From Flavobacterium phragmitis (GTDB lineage Bacteria > Bacteroidota > Bacteroidia > Flavobacteriales > Flavobacteriaceae): a stretch of DNA of 64,000 nucleotides. The first letter of the stretch is position 1. Every line of letters begins with the position of its first letter. The stretch spans positions 157,066-221,065 of the forward strand of contig NZ_FOMH01000004.1 in NCBI RefSeq assembly GCF_900112575.1. The letters are read 5' to 3'. Made by a program: the position numbers and the translations under genes. Positions 38,370 through 46,882 of this stretch are shown here, piece after piece. The notes beneath the pieces are model-generated. The model saw only the letters and a list, made by a program, of their open reading frames with translations, was not told the DNA's origin and did no database searches.

Positions 38370-39593
38370 TTATTTCTGATTATAATCAAAAACGTTGTCC
38401 CATAATTCATCGATTGTGATGAGAGCTTCGTTTAACGGAATGACATTCCATTTTCCGTCATTTTCTATTCCTAAACCTATGCTTTTTAGTTTCAATAAAG
38501 CATCGTTCACATCAAAATCCAAGTCGGTTTTTAAATGAGAGGCAAACCAAGATTCTATTTGAGTATCCAATTCAGATGCAGTCAAAGGATTTTGGCTTCT
38601 GTTTAAAAAGGCGTAAGCTAAAACGGTTTCTTTTAAAGCTTCTTCTTCAGACGAATTTAAAAGGGAATAAAATGCACCGCTGTTATTGCCGACATTTTTA
38701 AAATACAAACTATCAGAAAGGGTTTTAGAATATCTGATTTTTTTATTTACAAAATTATTGTACTGACGGAAACAATAAGCCGACAAAATTCCCAGTGCAA
38801 TTAAACCTTGATTTAACGAGGTTTTACTATTCAATAAATCAATAGTCTCGCCAGTTTGGTAAGCATCGTACATATTGATAAGTGCTGGAATTACCTTGGC
38901 ACTTAAAAGTGAAATCCCACCAAAAACACCAGGAACCCAAAGTAGCATTTTGTCTTTAAAAGACATTTTAGGAACGGCATTTGGGAATACAGTTTCGAGG
39001 TCGTTTTTAGGAACACGCTTAAAAATTTTCAAAGCAATAGAACCTGGGTCAATAGGCATTTTGCCTAATTTAACTTTTTTAGCGGCCAGATAATCGGCAT
39101 CGCTGTAATTGAGGTAAATTAAAACGCGATCATAATATTCGATTTCGACTTCTTTTTTCCAGAAAAAAAACTTTTTAACCTTTTCTTTTGCTTTATGATG
39201 ACCGCGGGCATATAATTCGAAATCTTTAAAAGTATTAAAATCAATTGCGAGATTTAGACCAATTAAGTCCGATTCTTCAAAAGCGGCTTTTAAGGTTTCT
39301 TCGTCGATGCGGTAATAATTACCTCGTTCTAACACCGTAAGCAACGTCTTTTTGAAAATGCTGAAATCACTTTTGCCAATAAAACCTTCACGTTCTCTTT
39401 CGCTTAAATCAGGATCGTAAAGAGCATAATGCTGTTTTAAATTTCGGTTTAGATTAAAAGATTCATAATGATAATAATGCTCAATGATATCGAATAACTT
39501 TTTGAAATCATCTGCACTTTTGGGATCCTCTGCTAAAGCAATCTGCTGTTCTAATAAAAACTCTTTGTTAAACGGAATATAATGTTCTCGCAT
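38370..39593 (-). CDS. DUF3754 (TMEM143-like) protein
   Basis: 408 residues from the ATG at 39593. It begins REHYIPFNKEFLLEQQIAL, and DKMLLWVPGVFGGISLLS forms the membrane segment (about 230-250). The open frame extends to 39737, but those 48 codons run through the palindromic repeat at 39692-39711 and do not resemble the family, so the start is placed here (or one codon up, 39596). Function is unknown; related proteins occur in mitochondria and plastids. Confidence 0.8.
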   Translation of the reverse strand: MREHYIPFNKEFLLEQQIALAEDPKSADDFKKLFDIIEHYYHYESFNLNRNLKQHYALYDPDLSEREREGFIGKSDFSIFKKTLLTVLERGNYYRIDEETLKAAFEESDLIGLNLAIDFNTFKDFELYARGHHKAKEKVKKFFFWKKEVEIEYYDRVLIYLNYSDADYLAAKKVKLGKMPIDPGSIALKIFKRVPKNDLETVFPNAVPKMSFKDKMLLWVPGVFGGISLLSAKVIPALINMYDAYQTGETIDLLNSKTSLNQGLIALGILSAYCFRQYNNFVNKKIRYSKTLSDSLYFKNVGNNSGAFYSLLNSSEEEALKETVLAYAFLNRSQNPLTASELDTQIESWFASHLKTDLDFDVNDALLKLKSIGLGIENDGKWNVIPLNEALITIDELWDNVFDYNQK

Positions 39594-39691
39594 CATGTCG
39601 ATTCTAGGCTTTAATTTTTTCTGGCGTGGAAGCTGCAAAGATAGAATTTTTAGCTGCAAAGAGCACAGGAAATCTTGACAATGATTGCGTT

Positions 39692-39711
39692 CCAGCGGTT
39701 GAAACCGCTGG
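39692..39711. repeat. Palindrome CCAGCGGTT-GA-AACCGCTGG
   Basis: A 20-bp palindrome with a 2-nt centre just upstream of the DUF3754 gene, of the REP type seen in intergenic regions. Confidence 0.6.
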
Positions 39712-39788
39712 CTATATTTTACAATCTTTATCGACATGCATACCTAAATTCTTTGTTTTAGGACGATGAAAGAAGTAGAAAATAAAAA

Positions 39789-39827
39789 ATGAGATTTCCA
39801 ATCGTTACCAGCGATTTGAAATCCCAT
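39789..39827. repeat. Hairpin repeat in the gap before the zinc-ribbon protein gene
   Basis: Imperfect inverted arms (GAGATTTCCAATCG / GCGATTTGAAATCCC) around TTACCA. The gap 39738-40027 holds this hairpin and the palindrome below, and no gene. Confidence 0.5.
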
Positions 39828-39971
39828 TTTGTGTTCCAAAAAAAAGTGACAAAAATTTAAAAAGCTCTCTTGATGAAAACTAAATTTTAAACTAAAAATT
39901 ATTCATAGCAATATTACCACTATAAATTAGAGTGACTATGCGTATTTATACGGGTTTTTTCTAAGACGCTA

Positions 39972-39989
39972 CCCCGATAGCTATCGGGG
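39972..39989. repeat. Perfect 18-bp palindrome
   Basis: CCCCGATAGCTATCGGGG, GC-rich against the local AT background, in the gap after the zinc-ribbon protein gene. No T-run follows; REP-like. Confidence 0.6.
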
Positions 39990-40027
39990 CTGAGATGCTA
40001 AGTGGCTAAGACTTGTTTTTGGATGGA

Positions 40028-40492
40028 TTAGTTCCTTTCGGAATTTTTTAGTTCGATTACACCTTGAAAATATTTTATCAGTTCTTCTTTGGTTACAGAA
40101 AAAGCAGCGTTTTCTTCTTCGGTGCTTAAATACAGGTTTGCAATGCTTTCAGCATCCATGTTTTGCTTGAGGTAAAGTTCTTCTGCATATTGGATAATAT
40201 GGTCTACAAAACGTTCACGTTGTCTGCCTTTTTCGATGGTTTCTGGGTCGCCATCTTTTATTTTTTCGATTACTGATTCTGGTAAATCTATAGTAAGGTA
40301 CACGCAGTCTACAGCCACTTTTGAAAGCATTTCTTTTTCAACCTTTCCTGTGGCATTGCAGTAGGCACAGGGGGCAGGAACCCATTTTAATTGTCTCTTT
40401 AAACGAACAATATCTTCCCAGTCTACAAACCCTTTTCCAAGACATCTCGGACATTCTATATCTGATCGTTTAAAAAAATTAAAAATGCTCAT
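40028..40492 (-). CDS. Protein with DnaJ-type zinc-ribbon cysteines
   Basis: 154 residues. Two CxxC pairs near the N-terminus (CPRCLGKGFVDW and CAYCNATGKV) have the CxxCxGxG form of DnaJ zinc fingers and should bind one zinc. The rest is helical (ETIEKGRQRERFVDHIIQYAEELYL...). There is no J domain, so it is not a DnaJ chaperone; function unknown. Confidence 0.75.
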   Translation of the reverse strand: MSIFNFFKRSDIECPRCLGKGFVDWEDIVRLKRQLKWVPAPCAYCNATGKVEKEMLSKVAVDCVYLTIDLPESVIEKIKDGDPETIEKGRQRERFVDHIIQYAEELYLKQNMDAESIANLYLSTEEENAAFSVTKEELIKYFQGVIELKNSERN

Positions 40493-40688
40493 CGGTTATA
40501 AAAAAATCTTAATGGTTCTGAATTATGCTAATTTAGATAATTAAGTAAGAAAAGTTATTCATGTGAATCATTTTTTTTAAAGAAAAGAATTAACAAAGAT
40601 TATTGATTTGTTTCAGGATGAGATTTCAACATAGATATTATACAATGAAATGGCGGATACTATGAAACAAGACTGTCATTTAATATCT

Positions 40689-40696
40689 TAAATTTG
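40689..40696 (+). promoter_or_regulatory. Probable -7 box for the DoxX-like gene
   Basis: TAAATTTG fits TAnnTTTG, 29 nt before the ATG at 40725. Confidence 0.5.
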
Positions 40697-40724
40697 ATAA
40701 TGGATTCTTCTAAAATTGATTTTT

Positions 40725-41144
40725 ATGGAAAATATACAAACGACTAAAATGCAGGACTTCTTTAGAATTCTTCTTGGGATTTTTATGATCGTGGCCGCTT
40801 TTGGTCATTTTACTTTTCAAAGGCAGGATTTTCAGGCGCAGGTACCAAATTGGGTGCCCTTGGATAAAGACTTGGTTGTTATTCTTTCTGGAATTGTAGA
40901 AATTGCTTTAGGACTTGGTATGTTATTTCTAACAAAGTTTAAAGTACAGGTGGGAATTGCATTGGCAGTATTTTATGTCTTGGTTTTCCCTGGTAATATT
41001 GCACAATATTTAAACGGAACTTCCGCCTTTGGACTTGATACAGACCAAGCTCGTTTGATTCGATTGTTTTTTCAGCCTGTTTTGATTTTTCTGGCGCTCT
41101 GGTCTACTGGGGCGATAAGGTATTTTAGGAGGATGAAAACTTAG
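40725..41144 (+). CDS. DoxX-like membrane protein
   Basis: 139 residues from the ATG at 40725; a TTG three codons earlier extends the frame but lies close to the promoter and is less likely. About four membrane helices, with FFRILLGIFMIVAAFGHF and a conserved FPGNIAQYL segment, as in DoxX/DUF417-like small membrane proteins. Function unknown. Confidence 0.8.
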   Translation: MENIQTTKMQDFFRILLGIFMIVAAFGHFTFQRQDFQAQVPNWVPLDKDLVVILSGIVEIALGLGMLFLTKFKVQVGIALAVFYVLVFPGNIAQYLNGTSAFGLDTDQARLIRLFFQPVLIFLALWSTGAIRYFRRMKT

Positions 41145-41156
41145 TTATATTTTCTA

Positions 41157-41615
41157 CTAATTAAAATCTTCTAATTCTATTGCTTCGGGAAAATATTCTT
41201 TGAAAGTGTCGGATAAATTTTTCTCTTTAAATTTAATGATGGAATAAGAACTGTCAAATGCAATAATTTCTATTGTTGAATTAGGTATTTGAAAGTTTCC
41301 GTTTTTCCATATTAAATCGTTTCCTTCTGCAAAAGGGAGATTGTTTTCATTAATCACTATTTCTTTATTTTTTGGAATACTAGATATTACGCCCCAAATA
41401 AATTGTGTTAGAGAATTTAGAATTTCATTAAACTCTTTATTTGACAAAACAAAAAAATCTTCTTCATGATGTATTGGAAGTTCTTTGTCGGATATAAATT
41501 CGAAATCACTAATTACCCAATTATAATATTCAGTTTCTGTTTGAATTGGTTTTAATAATTCTTTTAGGTTAGTGTGAAATTCTAATTTTTCCGTTTTTTG
41601 AATTATCCAGTTCAT
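41157..41615 (-). CDS. Small cytosolic protein of unknown function
   Basis: 152 residues, no signal or membrane segment, acidic. Contains NWVISDFEFISD and IEIIAFDSSYSIIKFKEKNLSDTFKEYFPEA. It resembles the small standalone proteins common near polymorphic-toxin immunity loci, but no toxin is adjacent. Function unknown. Confidence 0.6.
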   Translation of the reverse strand: MNWIIQKTEKLEFHTNLKELLKPIQTETEYYNWVISDFEFISDKELPIHHEEDFFVLSNKEFNEILNSLTQFIWGVISSIPKNKEIVINENNLPFAEGNDLIWKNGNFQIPNSTIEIIAFDSSYSIIKFKEKNLSDTFKEYFPEAIELEDFN

Positions 41616-41722
41616 TTTATTCAGTTTTCTATTTTATAAAAGTAATTGTTTTAGTAATTAAAAAACAACCCCCAAAAAAGGTCAGGCTTTTCAAAAATTA
41701 TCTAATTATCCAAATTAACAAA

Positions 41723-42436
41723 TTATCTCATTGACAAACCATCCAACAAAATCTGATATTTCCTTCCTACAGGAACAATATAGCCATTGGCCATTGTAAG
41801 GTTTTTAAAAGTAACAGTCGTAATTTTGGTTGTATTGACAATAAACGAACGATGAACCTGAACAAAATGCGAACAGTCAATCTCGGAACTGATGCTGGCG
41901 AGCGAACCGTAAATAATAATAGGCGATTTTAGTTTGCCGTGGTAGAGTTTCATGTAGTTGCCCAGACTTTCGATGTATAAAATATCCGAAAGCGGAGTTT
42001 CTATTGTTTGTCCGTTGGAGCGGTACGAAAATGTTTTTTCGGTATTATTGTTTTCTTTCTTTAGGGTGTTTCCGGAATGGTACGTTTTGGCTTTTTCGAT
42101 GGCTTTAGAGAAGTTGTCCAATGAAATAGGTTTCATCAAATAATCAATTGCATCGTTTTGGTAAGCCGAAAGCGCAAAATCAGTATAAGCGGTGGTGACA
42201 ATTGTAAGCGGACGGTTGGGCTGCAGTTCCATCAACTCTACACCAGAAATTACAGGCATATTAATGTCGAGAAAAATAATATCGTATTGGTTTTCGTTGA
42301 GCAGTTTTATGGCTTCCATACCATTAAAAGCGCTTCCAGAATGTTCCAGTTCGTCAAATTTGGAGATATGCGAAATCAAGGCTTTGTGTGCCGGCGATTC
42401 GTCATCAATTATAAGACAGCGGTAGGTAAGTGCCAT
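41723..42436 (-). CDS. LytTR-family response regulator
   Basis: 237 residues. Receiver with DD at 11-12, phospho-acceptor Asp57 (IIFLDINMP) and Lys in DYLMKPISL. The C-terminal LytTR domain (about 132-237) contains DILYIESLGNYMKLY and the FVQVHRSFIVN motif. Binds DNA through the LytTR beta fold. It overlaps the kinase gene by 28 nt, so the two are made together. Confidence 0.94.
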   Translation of the reverse strand: MALTYRCLIIDDESPAHKALISHISKFDELEHSGSAFNGMEAIKLLNENQYDIIFLDINMPVISGVELMELQPNRPLTIVTTAYTDFALSAYQNDAIDYLMKPISLDNFSKAIEKAKTYHSGNTLKKENNNTEKTFSYRSNGQTIETPLSDILYIESLGNYMKLYHGKLKSPIIIYGSLASISSEIDCSHFVQVHRSFIVNTTKITTVTFKNLTMANGYIVPVGRKYQILLDGLSMR

Positions 42437-43407
42437 ATACTCAATTTTACAACAAACATATTTTTCTCTTTCTGGCAGCTTAAATTGTGTTTTAAGCCGT
42501 ACACTTCCAAACGTCTTTTAAGATTTTCAATTCCGATTCCGGTGCTCGAAAGACGTGAACCAGAATCGAGATAAGAGTTCTTGATAGTAAAAGTCAAATT
42601 TCGGCATTTTACTTTTAAATCCAGATTAATAAAAGGTTCGGCAGTTTCGCCAGAAAATTTCACGGCGTTTTCTACCAAAGGCAGAAAGAACAATGGCGGA
42701 ATCTCGATTTCTTTATTAACGCCTTCAATATTCTGGTTTACGGTTAATCTTTCGTTTCTAAAGGTGTAATATTCAATATATTTTTTAACGAAATCTATTT
42801 CTTCTTCAACCAAAACAAAATCTTTTTTAGACGCTTCAATTTGATAACGCAACATATCCGAAAGATTCAGGATTCGGTCTGGAACTTTATCGGGTTCTGC
42901 GAGTGATTCGCCATACAGATTGTTCATCGCGTTCAATAGAAAATGCGGATTTAACTGCTGTTTTAAAAACGATAGTTCCGATTTGTAGTTCATGATATCT
43001 TTATCGGCATCCATGATTTTTTTGGTAATCACCACATGAATGAAATAGAAAAACATTCCGTTTATAATCAAGGATAATATTTGAAGTGTTTTAAAATTTC
43101 CCAATCCCACAAGTGGAAAAAACCAATTCATAAAGAAGTAAAAACACGTCCAATAAACGGCAAGGAGAAAAAAGAACAGTTTGACTTTTTTTCTAAATAA
43201 AACTGGTTTGATAATGCAGATATTGAAAATAGTAATCCAGACAATACAAGGAAAATAACCTACTGCAATTTTGCTTAGAATATAAGACCAGCTGTGACCG
43301 TCCAGTTTTATTTCGTCATAAACACAGGCTAAAATAACCAAGTAAACCGATGTGTTTACGAACAAGTTTCTCAGAAAGAAGTTTTGATAAAGTTTAGAAA
43401 TCGTCAT
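42409..43407 (-). CDS. LytS-type sensor histidine kinase
   Basis: 332 residues. Four membrane helices (about 18-32, 44-66, 74-93 and 108-128) and a His-kinase region with phospho-acceptor His155 in LNPHFLLNAMNNLYGES. The ATPase motifs include PLVENAVKF and GIGIENLKRRLEVYG. No extracellular sensor domain, so it probably senses through its membrane part. It pairs with the downstream LytTR regulator. Confidence 0.93.
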   Translation of the reverse strand: MTISKLYQNFFLRNLFVNTSVYLVILACVYDEIKLDGHSWSYILSKIAVGYFPCIVWITIFNICIIKPVLFRKKVKLFFFLLAVYWTCFYFFMNWFFPLVGLGNFKTLQILSLIINGMFFYFIHVVITKKIMDADKDIMNYKSELSFLKQQLNPHFLLNAMNNLYGESLAEPDKVPDRILNLSDMLRYQIEASKKDFVLVEEEIDFVKKYIEYYTFRNERLTVNQNIEGVNKEIEIPPLFFLPLVENAVKFSGETAEPFINLDLKVKCRNLTFTIKNSYLDSGSRLSSTGIGIENLKRRLEVYGLKHNLSCQKEKNMFVVKLSIWHLPTAVL

Positions 43408-43459
43408 AACGGCAAAAATAATATAATCGTATAGTTTTTAGCTCTTTGTAAAGGATAAA

Positions 43460-43502
43460 TTATACCAACGCCATTCGTATAAATCTTACGCCGTTGGTAT
43501 AA
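43460..43502. promoter_or_regulatory. Candidate operator: 11-bp inverted repeat in a divergent gap
   Basis: Perfect arms TTATACCAACG (43460-43470) and CGTTGGTATAA (43492-43502), 21 nt apart, between the kinase gene and the outer-membrane protein gene. Position and symmetry suggest a regulator site, possibly for the LytTR protein, which usually binds paired short sites. Confidence 0.5.
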
Positions 43503-43531
43503 AAATACTATTATAATAGGAGTGTGTCTTT

Positions 43532-43539
43532 TACTTTTG
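43532..43539 (+). promoter_or_regulatory. Probable -7 box for the outer-membrane protein gene
   Basis: TACTTTTG fits TAnnTTTG, 49 nt before the ATG at 43589 and 29 nt after the inverted repeat. Confidence 0.5.
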
Positions 43540-43588
43540 AAACTGAATTTCAAATCAATTCCCAAAATAAATTTTATATCTCCCTTTT

Positions 43589-44578
43589 ATGAAATCCAAG
43601 ATTCTTTCGGTTTTAGTTGTATTTATTTCTATAAAAACCTTGGCGCAGGAAAAAGAGCCTGGTATGAAAACTTTAGGAAAAGCAATAGTCGATAAGTTTC
43701 CCACAACCAGAACTTTTGATGTACAGTACGAAAACCTTGGACCATCCAATTACGATTCGGAATTGTTTGGAAATAAATTTGAAAGAGGAAGAGTCGAAAG
43801 CCATAACCGATTTAAAGCGGCTTTTAATCTTCCGTTTTATGCCACAAAATCAAAACGGTTTGTTTTGGCGGCTTCTCTTCGTTATAAGTACGAAAGTTAT
43901 GAGTTTGGTGATATTTATAATTATGGCACCAATCAGACTTATAGGAGAGCAAATCAGGATATTCATTTTTGGGCGGGCGCTTTAACGGCGACGTATATGG
44001 GAGCATTGTTTGGAAAAACTGCCATTTACAGCGCCACGGCAACTGTTGACGGCGATGAAGAAAAATTACAGCGTTTAAAAGGATTTGCTTCAGCAGTTTT
44101 AGTGCTGAAAAGAACGCCGTCGACAACCATAACGGCAGGGGTTTTGGTGTTGCTGGATCCGTCTTCTATTGTGCCAATGACACCTTTACTGTCTATAAAC
44201 CATAAGTTTAAAAACTCAAAATGGGATATGGATTTTATCCTGCCACAACGTCTTTTGTTTAGAAGAGAATTGCTGGAAAACGGAAGAATTTCCTTAGGAA
44301 CAGAATTAAATACTGAAAGTTTTTACTTAAATTTAAATAGCTCAAATTTAAAAGGAGTATACGAACTGAATCAGTTGGAGTTAAAGTCTGGAATTACCTA
44401 CGAATATAGTTTTACCCCAAAGCTGATTGCTTTTGCCAAAGGCGGCATAAATAATGTGGTAAGCGCCCGAATTACAGAAAAAGGCGAACGAACAAACCGT
44501 TATGTTTATGACCAGAAAGAAGATGCGCAAGGGTATGTTAGAGTTGGAATATCGTATAATCTTTTTAATAGAAAATAG
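43589..44578 (+). CDS. Outer-membrane beta-barrel protein (DUF6268-like)
   Basis: 329 residues. Signal peptide (about 1-19, ending LAQ). Many amphipathic strands in the pattern of a beta barrel, ending in VRVGISYNLFNRK. The N-terminal mature part (FDVQYENLGPSNYDSELFGNKFERG) resembles DUF6268 proteins. Located in the outer membrane; function unknown. Divergent from the LytS/LytTR pair, so probably regulated by it. Confidence 0.78.
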   Translation: MKSKILSVLVVFISIKTLAQEKEPGMKTLGKAIVDKFPTTRTFDVQYENLGPSNYDSELFGNKFERGRVESHNRFKAAFNLPFYATKSKRFVLAASLRYKYESYEFGDIYNYGTNQTYRRANQDIHFWAGALTATYMGALFGKTAIYSATATVDGDEEKLQRLKGFASAVLVLKRTPSTTITAGVLVLLDPSSIVPMTPLLSINHKFKNSKWDMDFILPQRLLFRRELLENGRISLGTELNTESFYLNLNSSNLKGVYELNQLELKSGITYEYSFTPKLIAFAKGGINNVVSARITEKGERTNRYVYDQKEDAQGYVRVGISYNLFNRK

Positions 44579-44580
44579 AG

Positions 44581-44826
44581 ATGGATAAGTTGGAAGAATT
44601 AAAGGAAGCAGTTATGGTTGTGGAGATTTTTAAAACAAATGTTCAAAAAGAATCTGAGAAAGATTATGTCATTGCCGTGATGCAAACTCAGTTTCCTGAC
44701 TATAAAATTAATTTTGATCTGGAAGACTGCGATAAAATACTAAGGGTTGAAGGAATCGATATTCAATACAACAACATTATGGATTATGTACATTGTCTAG
44801 GTTATACCTGCGTAAGACTTGAGTGA
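44581..44826 (+). CDS. Small HMA-like protein of unknown function
   Basis: 81 residues beginning 2 nt after the stop of the outer-membrane protein gene, so the two are coupled. Its pattern of a beta strand, DYVIAVMQTQFPDYKINFDLEDCDKILRVEG and a final strand resembles the ferredoxin-like fold of heavy-metal-associated domains, but it lacks the CxxC metal motif. Single Cys residues near the end (CLGYTC) may matter. Role unknown. Confidence 0.65.
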   Translation: MDKLEELKEAVMVVEIFKTNVQKESEKDYVIAVMQTQFPDYKINFDLEDCDKILRVEGIDIQYNNIMDYVHCLGYTCVRLE

Positions 44827-45369
44827 GCAATTAAAAATTTGAGAATTAAAAATTACGCTTCGTATTGATACGATGATTCATTGCCATTGATATTGATTTT
44901 TGTAATTGAAATTGAATTTTGCCATTGCCATTGAATTTTGCCATTGAAAAAAGGGTAAAAATACGCAGCTGTATCTTACGTTTTCTTTATAATTTTGTAC
45001 GATAATTTTTGGTTTACTATAAAACTATTCACAGATGTTAAATCTTATTCTTTCGATTTTCATTTTTCTTTTGGAGCAGTTGTTCTAAGAATAAAATAGT
45101 ATTTATTCATTGTGTTTGTCATGTCGACGAAGGAGACATCTCGGCTAGTAACTCCACAAAGTATGACAGACAATCTTTGTCGATTCCTAAATGCGATTCT
45201 TGCTTGTGTTAGGGAGGTTAAAAAAACTGTGTGGACATTCTTTAAATATAAAAAAAGCTGTAAAATTAAGTTTTTACAGCATTTTTTACTTTGTGTCTTA
45301 TCGTTGTGGGCAACGGATTGCAAATCCGCACGATTGTTGTATTGAATATCTGCGCTATCTGGTTAATGA
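44827..45369. other. Gene-poor gap with low-complexity sequence and repeat copy A
   Basis: 543 nt. It begins with a copy of the AATTAAAAATTTGAGAATT arm text (about 44829-44855). Low-complexity TTGCCATTGAATT-type direct repeats follow (about 44878-44946), then repeat copy A (45116-45335). No convincing gene; short frames here read through repeats. Confidence 0.7.
45116..45335. repeat. Long direct repeat, copy A
   Basis: This ~220-bp block recurs as copy B (46487-46882, split by an extra segment). Shared pieces are TTTGTCATGTCGACGA, GTAACTCCA, CAATCTTTGTCGATTCC, GACATTCTTTAAA, AAAAAAAGCTGTAAAA, TTACTTTGTGTCTTATCGTTG and GGATTGCAAATC. The two copies are in the same orientation and enclose the two-gene ADP-ribosyltransferase module. 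Confidence 0.8.
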
Positions 45370-45729
45370 TTATTTTTTTACAGACGACATAAATTTTCTG
45401 CCCATTCTCTCAGAGGACTTTTTGAGGGATTCGAGTTCTTGGGTATTTTTTGATGCCATTAAATGGAGTATTTCATTTCGATAGTTTAAATCGTCTAATA
45501 AATTTATTAAGGCAAGCTTGTCTTTTTTTGCTGTTATTAAATCATTAGATAATATCTCTTCAATAAATTTTATTGCATGAGAATTGATTTCTTCTTTCTT
45601 ATGTATAATTTGAGCGCTTTTATAATCAGATTTAATAGTACCCAACATAAAAACCTGTGTCAGGCTCTCAAAAATATCTTTAAAGTCTTTAAAGTGCGAT
45701 TTCTCGTTGTATTCTTTTACTAAATCCAT
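45370..45729 (-). CDS. Partner of the ADP-ribosyltransferase-like gene, unknown helical protein
   Basis: 119 residues, no signal or membrane segment, mostly helical and charged, with a basic C-terminus (SLKKSSERMGRKFMSSVKK). The start codon lies 1 nt after the stop of the ADP-ribosyltransferase gene, so the two are made together. No family recognised. Position suggests an antitoxin or immunity protein, or an accessory factor; sequence alone does not decide. Confidence 0.6.
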   Translation of the reverse strand: MDLVKEYNEKSHFKDFKDIFESLTQVFMLGTIKSDYKSAQIIHKKEEINSHAIKFIEEILSNDLITAKKDKLALINLLDDLNYRNEILHLMASKNTQELESLKKSSERMGRKFMSSVKK

Positions 45730-45730
45730 A

Positions 45731-46291
45731 TTAAATTTCTTCTAGCGTTATTCTAATTGTTTTATCCTTATCATCTTCTTCAAAATTCAGTACTTTAAAT
45801 TTTGAGCCAGACATAAAAAGAATTTCTTTTTCATTTTGCCCGCTTTCTATACCAAATTTAGCGATTTTTTCTATTTCTTTTCCTTTTTTAGATTTTATTA
45901 TGAATAGTGGGGTATTACTGAAACTTAAGGCGATTAATCTAGACTTACTACACGATAAAAAACTTTTTTCTACAATAATAGAGTTGTTTACAAATGCATC
46001 ATAATATCTTTTTAACTCATAATTGCTACAATGTATTGAACGATAACAAAGTAATTTGTAATCTGGAAGTTTGCTAAGACAGTTGTTTAGATGTTTTCCT
46101 AGTTCGGGAATTTTTTCACCATCTCTTAGTTTTTCATTTAAAGACTCAAAGCCATCTTCTGAATAATAATAAATAATGGATTTTTCAAATTCGTTCAATT
46201 CTTCTATCGTGATATGTTGTTTGGAACTTTTTATTTCTTGCAATTGCTTAATCAAATTATGCTTAACATATTCTTGTAAGTCCTTGTCCAT
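45731..46291 (-). CDS. ADP-ribosyltransferase-like protein (R-S-E class)
   Basis: 186 residues, no signal peptide. The whole protein fits an arginine-type ADP-ribosyltransferase: Arg84 in LLCYRSI; the S-x-S site at 113-115 in KSFLSCSKS (Cys in place of the usual Thr); E154-K-E156 in QNEKEILFMSGSKFKV, the ExE catalytic pair. The helical lead with FESLNEKLRDGEK is also typical. Such enzymes transfer ADP-ribose from NAD+ to a protein, and many are toxins. There is no secretion or delivery domain, so it either acts inside the cell or is exported by an unrecognised route. The gene lies between direct repeats and has a coupled partner. Assignment rests on motif reading without a search. Confidence 0.75.
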   Translation of the reverse strand: MDKDLQEYVKHNLIKQLQEIKSSKQHITIEELNEFEKSIIYYYSEDGFESLNEKLRDGEKIPELGKHLNNCLSKLPDYKLLCYRSIHCSNYELKRYYDAFVNNSIIVEKSFLSCSKSRLIALSFSNTPLFIIKSKKGKEIEKIAKFGIESGQNEKEILFMSGSKFKVLNFEEDDKDKTIRITLEEI

Positions 46292-46486
46292 TTTTTTGTA
46301 ATGATTATTAGAAATCTATTTTTCTTACGCCCCTCCTTTAATCGTAAATATAAAGTTTATAGATATAAAACATTTATTTTTTACGTTAAAAACTAGCTTT
46401 TTTATAACAATCAACAGTTTTGCTGGCCAGTTTTGTCCTCCTAAATACGTAAGAAACTTTTCTAGAAAAAAAACATACCTGTAATC

Positions 46487-46882
46487 TTTGTCATGTCGAC
46501 GAAAGAGACATCTCCGCAAGTAACTCCATAAAGTACAGTAACCACGCAGCTTTGTCCTCCTGAGGAACGAAGACACGAGCGATAGCGGACTGGCGAAGAT
46601 CACACAAGAAACTCCACGAAGTATTTCGACCAACAATTTTCCACCCAGTTTTGTCATTCTGAGGAACGAAGACACGAGCGATAGCGAACTGGCGAAGCAA
46701 TCACACAAGAAACTCTACAAAGTATGGCACACAATCTTTGTCGATTCCCGAGTGTGGTCCTTCGTTTCTCAGGAGGACAATAACTGGGCGGACATTCTTT
46801 AAACATAAAAAAAGCTGTAAAAATTTAATTTTATAGCTTTTTTACTTTGTGTCTTATCGTTGCGAGCACGGATTGCAAATCT
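46487..46882. repeat. Long direct repeat, copy B (expanded)
   Basis: Same blocks as copy A with about 170 nt of additional repeat text (TGAGGAACGAAGACACGAGCGATAGCG appears twice). It ends in GGATTGCAAATCT. The original continuation GCACGAT is found beyond the transposase remnant, at 47500. The gap 46292-46882 otherwise has no gene; short frames here read only repeat text. Confidence 0.75.

Noticed and set aside
39597..39737. N-terminal extension of the DUF3754 gene
   Set aside because: The extra 48 codons cross the palindromic repeat at 39692-39711 and do not resemble the family; the conserved beginning is at 39593.
44878..44946. Small-RNA gene or coding repeat
   Set aside because: TTGCCATTGAATT-type repeats are low complexity without a stable fold, promoter or open frame.
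45060..45345. Short open frames on both strands in repeat copy A
   Set aside because: They coincide with repeat copy A and its hairpins, overlap each other and have no start context.
46325..46708. Open frames of 69-127 codons on the minus strand
   Set aside because: They read entirely through the dispersed repeat text (GAGGAACGAAGACACGAGCG, twice) and show repeated peptide segments; no family resemblance.
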